DNA of 64,000 nt from the NCBI GenBank assembly GCA_900315015.1, contig OMXJ01000002.1:62001-126000 (forward strand), written 5' to 3'. Each line of letters begins with the position of its first letter. The stretch's first letter is position 1. This document shows positions 63,063-64,000 of this stretch, piece after piece. A program made the position numbers and the translations under genes. This DNA is from an uncultured Eubacteriales bacterium (GTDB lineage Bacteria; Bacillota; Clostridia; Lachnospirales; Lachnospiraceae). The notes beneath the pieces were generated by a model that did not search any database, was not told the DNA's origin, and saw only the letters and a list, made by a program, of their open reading frames with translations.

Positions 63063-63389
63063 TTATCCTTTCTGCTTCGAAATCCATTTACTAAATACTT
63101 CAACTATCATTATATTTGAATAGCCGTCCTCATCATTAATCAGATTTATTACTGTTCTTCCTTTTTTTAGCGGCTTTAAAGTTACTGCTTCATATTCATC
63201 TATTTTTTTATGCGAAACTATTTCCACTACATCTTTTGCTTCACCTTCTTCATATACAAATTTTTCCACATCTTCATTAAAGCAAGGTACATACACAGTA
63301 TACTCATCGGGTAATAATAATCTCCATATAAAGCAAAATACAATTGTAATTAATGCAACCAGTGCTATTTTCTTTGACAACTTTTTCAT
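63063..63389 (-). CDS. Small membrane-anchored hypothetical protein
   Basis: 108 residues: one N-terminal signal anchor (about 8-24), then an exported beta-rich domain of about 80 residues (TVINLINDEDGYSNIMIVEVF). Not recognised; the strand pattern recalls short Ig-like repeats. It ends 5 nt before larC and may be co-transcribed with it. Confidence 0.65.
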   Translation of the reverse strand: MKKLSKKIALVALITIVFCFIWRLLLPDEYTVYVPCFNEDVEKFVYEEGEAKDVVEIVSHKKIDEYEAVTLKPLKKGRTVINLINDEDGYSNIMIVEVFSKWISKQKG

Positions 63390-63507
63390 TTATATATTCC
63401 CTTCATCCTGCTTACCAAAATAACTTATAGTAATATAACCTAAACAATCTTACATTTAAAATAGCTATTTATTAAACCCAGATATTTACATTCAAGCAAA
63501 TATCAGC

Positions 63508-64000
63508 CTATATATGCTTATAATAAAAAATGGCAAGATTCGTTCTATCTCTTAGCCCTAATTTACTTAATATGTTGCTGATATAATTTCTAACTGTTCC
63601 TTCCGATAAGCAAAGACTATCTGCACATTCCTTATTTGAAAGTCCTTTAGCAACCAGCTCTACTATTTCATATTCCTGCCTTGTAAGTCCAAAGCTTTCA
63701 TAATCTAAACCATTTCTTTTACCTTTTTTTAACATATCAGGTATCTTGCCTATCACTTCACTTCCGAACACCGTTTGTCCCTCATGAACCGATTTAAGGG
63801 CTGGCACTATACTTTCATATTCCTGCTTAATTATGTAACCTCTTGCACCTATGGAAAGAGCCTTCACGATATATTCATCATCATTGAAGGTAGTAAGAAA
63901 AAGGATTTTAGCATCTCCATGCTTTTTTATGATCTTCTCTCCTGCTTCTAATCCGCTCATGCCCTCCATTCGTATATCCATAAGTAAAATATCCGGCATA
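63508..64000 (-). CDS. NarL/FixJ-family response regulator (N-terminus outside window)
   Basis: Partial, 163 residues visible. The receiver domain is entered at PDILLMDIRMEGMSG, which holds the phosphoacceptor Asp, followed by the switch Thr region LFLTTF and Lys in IIKQE. The C-terminal LuxR-type HTH is at about 103-160 (LTRQEYEIVELVAKGLSNKECADSLCLSEGTVRNYISNIL). The ATG at the edge is internal; the real start and probably a paired kinase lie beyond the window. Confidence 0.92.
   Translation of the reverse strand, partial: MPDILLMDIRMEGMSGLEAGEKIIKKHGDAKILFLTTFNDDEYIVKALSIGARGYIIKQEYESIVPALKSVHEGQTVFGSEVIGKIPDMLKKGKRNGLDYESFGLTRQEYEIVELVAKGLSNKECADSLCLSEGTVRNYISNILSKLGLRDRTNLAIFYYKHI

Overview
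The window looks like chromosomal DNA of a low-GC Gram-positive anaerobe of the Clostridia, most likely Lachnospiraceae. This rests on PolC-type DNA polymerase III, a dcw cluster with SpoVD/FtsI-like PBP, GHKL/LytTR signalling, BMP-type binding proteins with a hybrid kinase, C11 clostripain-type peptidase, lipoproteins with Thr/Ser/Glu-rich linkers, and AGGAGG ribosome binding sites. The assignment is inference, because no rRNA or tRNA gene is present. Most genes lie on the minus strand.

Layout. 1-1271: 3' end of an ABC transporter permease (+). 1384-8947: a complete oligopeptide ABC transporter (oppA-B-C-D-F, minus) with a strong double hairpin between oppA and oppB, preceded by a small membrane protein gene. 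10172-13880: a heterodimeric ABC-B exporter with a consensus promoter. 14190-15314: tyrA (+). 15375-20642: glycerol-1-phosphate dehydrogenase family protein, a small unknown protein, an SGNH hydrolase lipoprotein and a GH13 lipoprotein. 20670-29929: polC, rseP, dxr, cdsA, uppS and a 72-residue protein in one minus-strand run. 30118-40255: a signalling island (GHKL kinase, BMP-BMP-hybrid kinase operon, clostripain-like peptidase, LytTR regulator). 40490-41810: frr and pyrH. 42063-51835: a dcw cluster (mraZ, rsmH, ftsL-like, PBP, murD, ftsW, ftsQ, ftsZ) without mraY, murG or ftsA. 52365-53261: hslO. 53619-55129: three AT-rich unknown membrane-protein genes. 55498-63389: an unknown protein, GH36 alpha-galactosidase, esterase, glutaredoxin-like protein, CPA2 antiporter, LysR regulator, LarC and a small membrane-anchored protein. 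63508-64000: a NarL/FixJ-type response regulator cut by the window edge.

How the genes work together. The two halves of the usual Firmicutes block pyrH-frr-uppS-cdsA-dxr-rseP-polC are present, but separated by about 10 kb of signalling genes. frr ends in its own terminator and the uppS half has its own promoter. Within the island, two BMP-type binding proteins overlap each other and a hybrid kinase gene. No ABC permease or ATPase is nearby, which suggests a binding-protein-coupled sensor comparable in layout to LuxP/LuxQ. A GHKL kinase and a LytTR regulator, normally an adjacent pair, sit at opposite ends of the island, and LytTR-like half-sites lie before the BMP operon.

The most notable non-coding signals are: five 10-bp-phased repeats directly after the mraZ promoter (probable MraZ operator); an IS200/IS605 right-end or omegaRNA-like hairpin series between ftsQ and ftsZ; a 3 x 32 bp hairpin repeat between ftsZ and pyrH; the oppA-oppB hairpins; and a 5 x 16 bp repeat at 58389. 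No CRISPR array, phage, transposase gene, tRNA or rRNA was seen.
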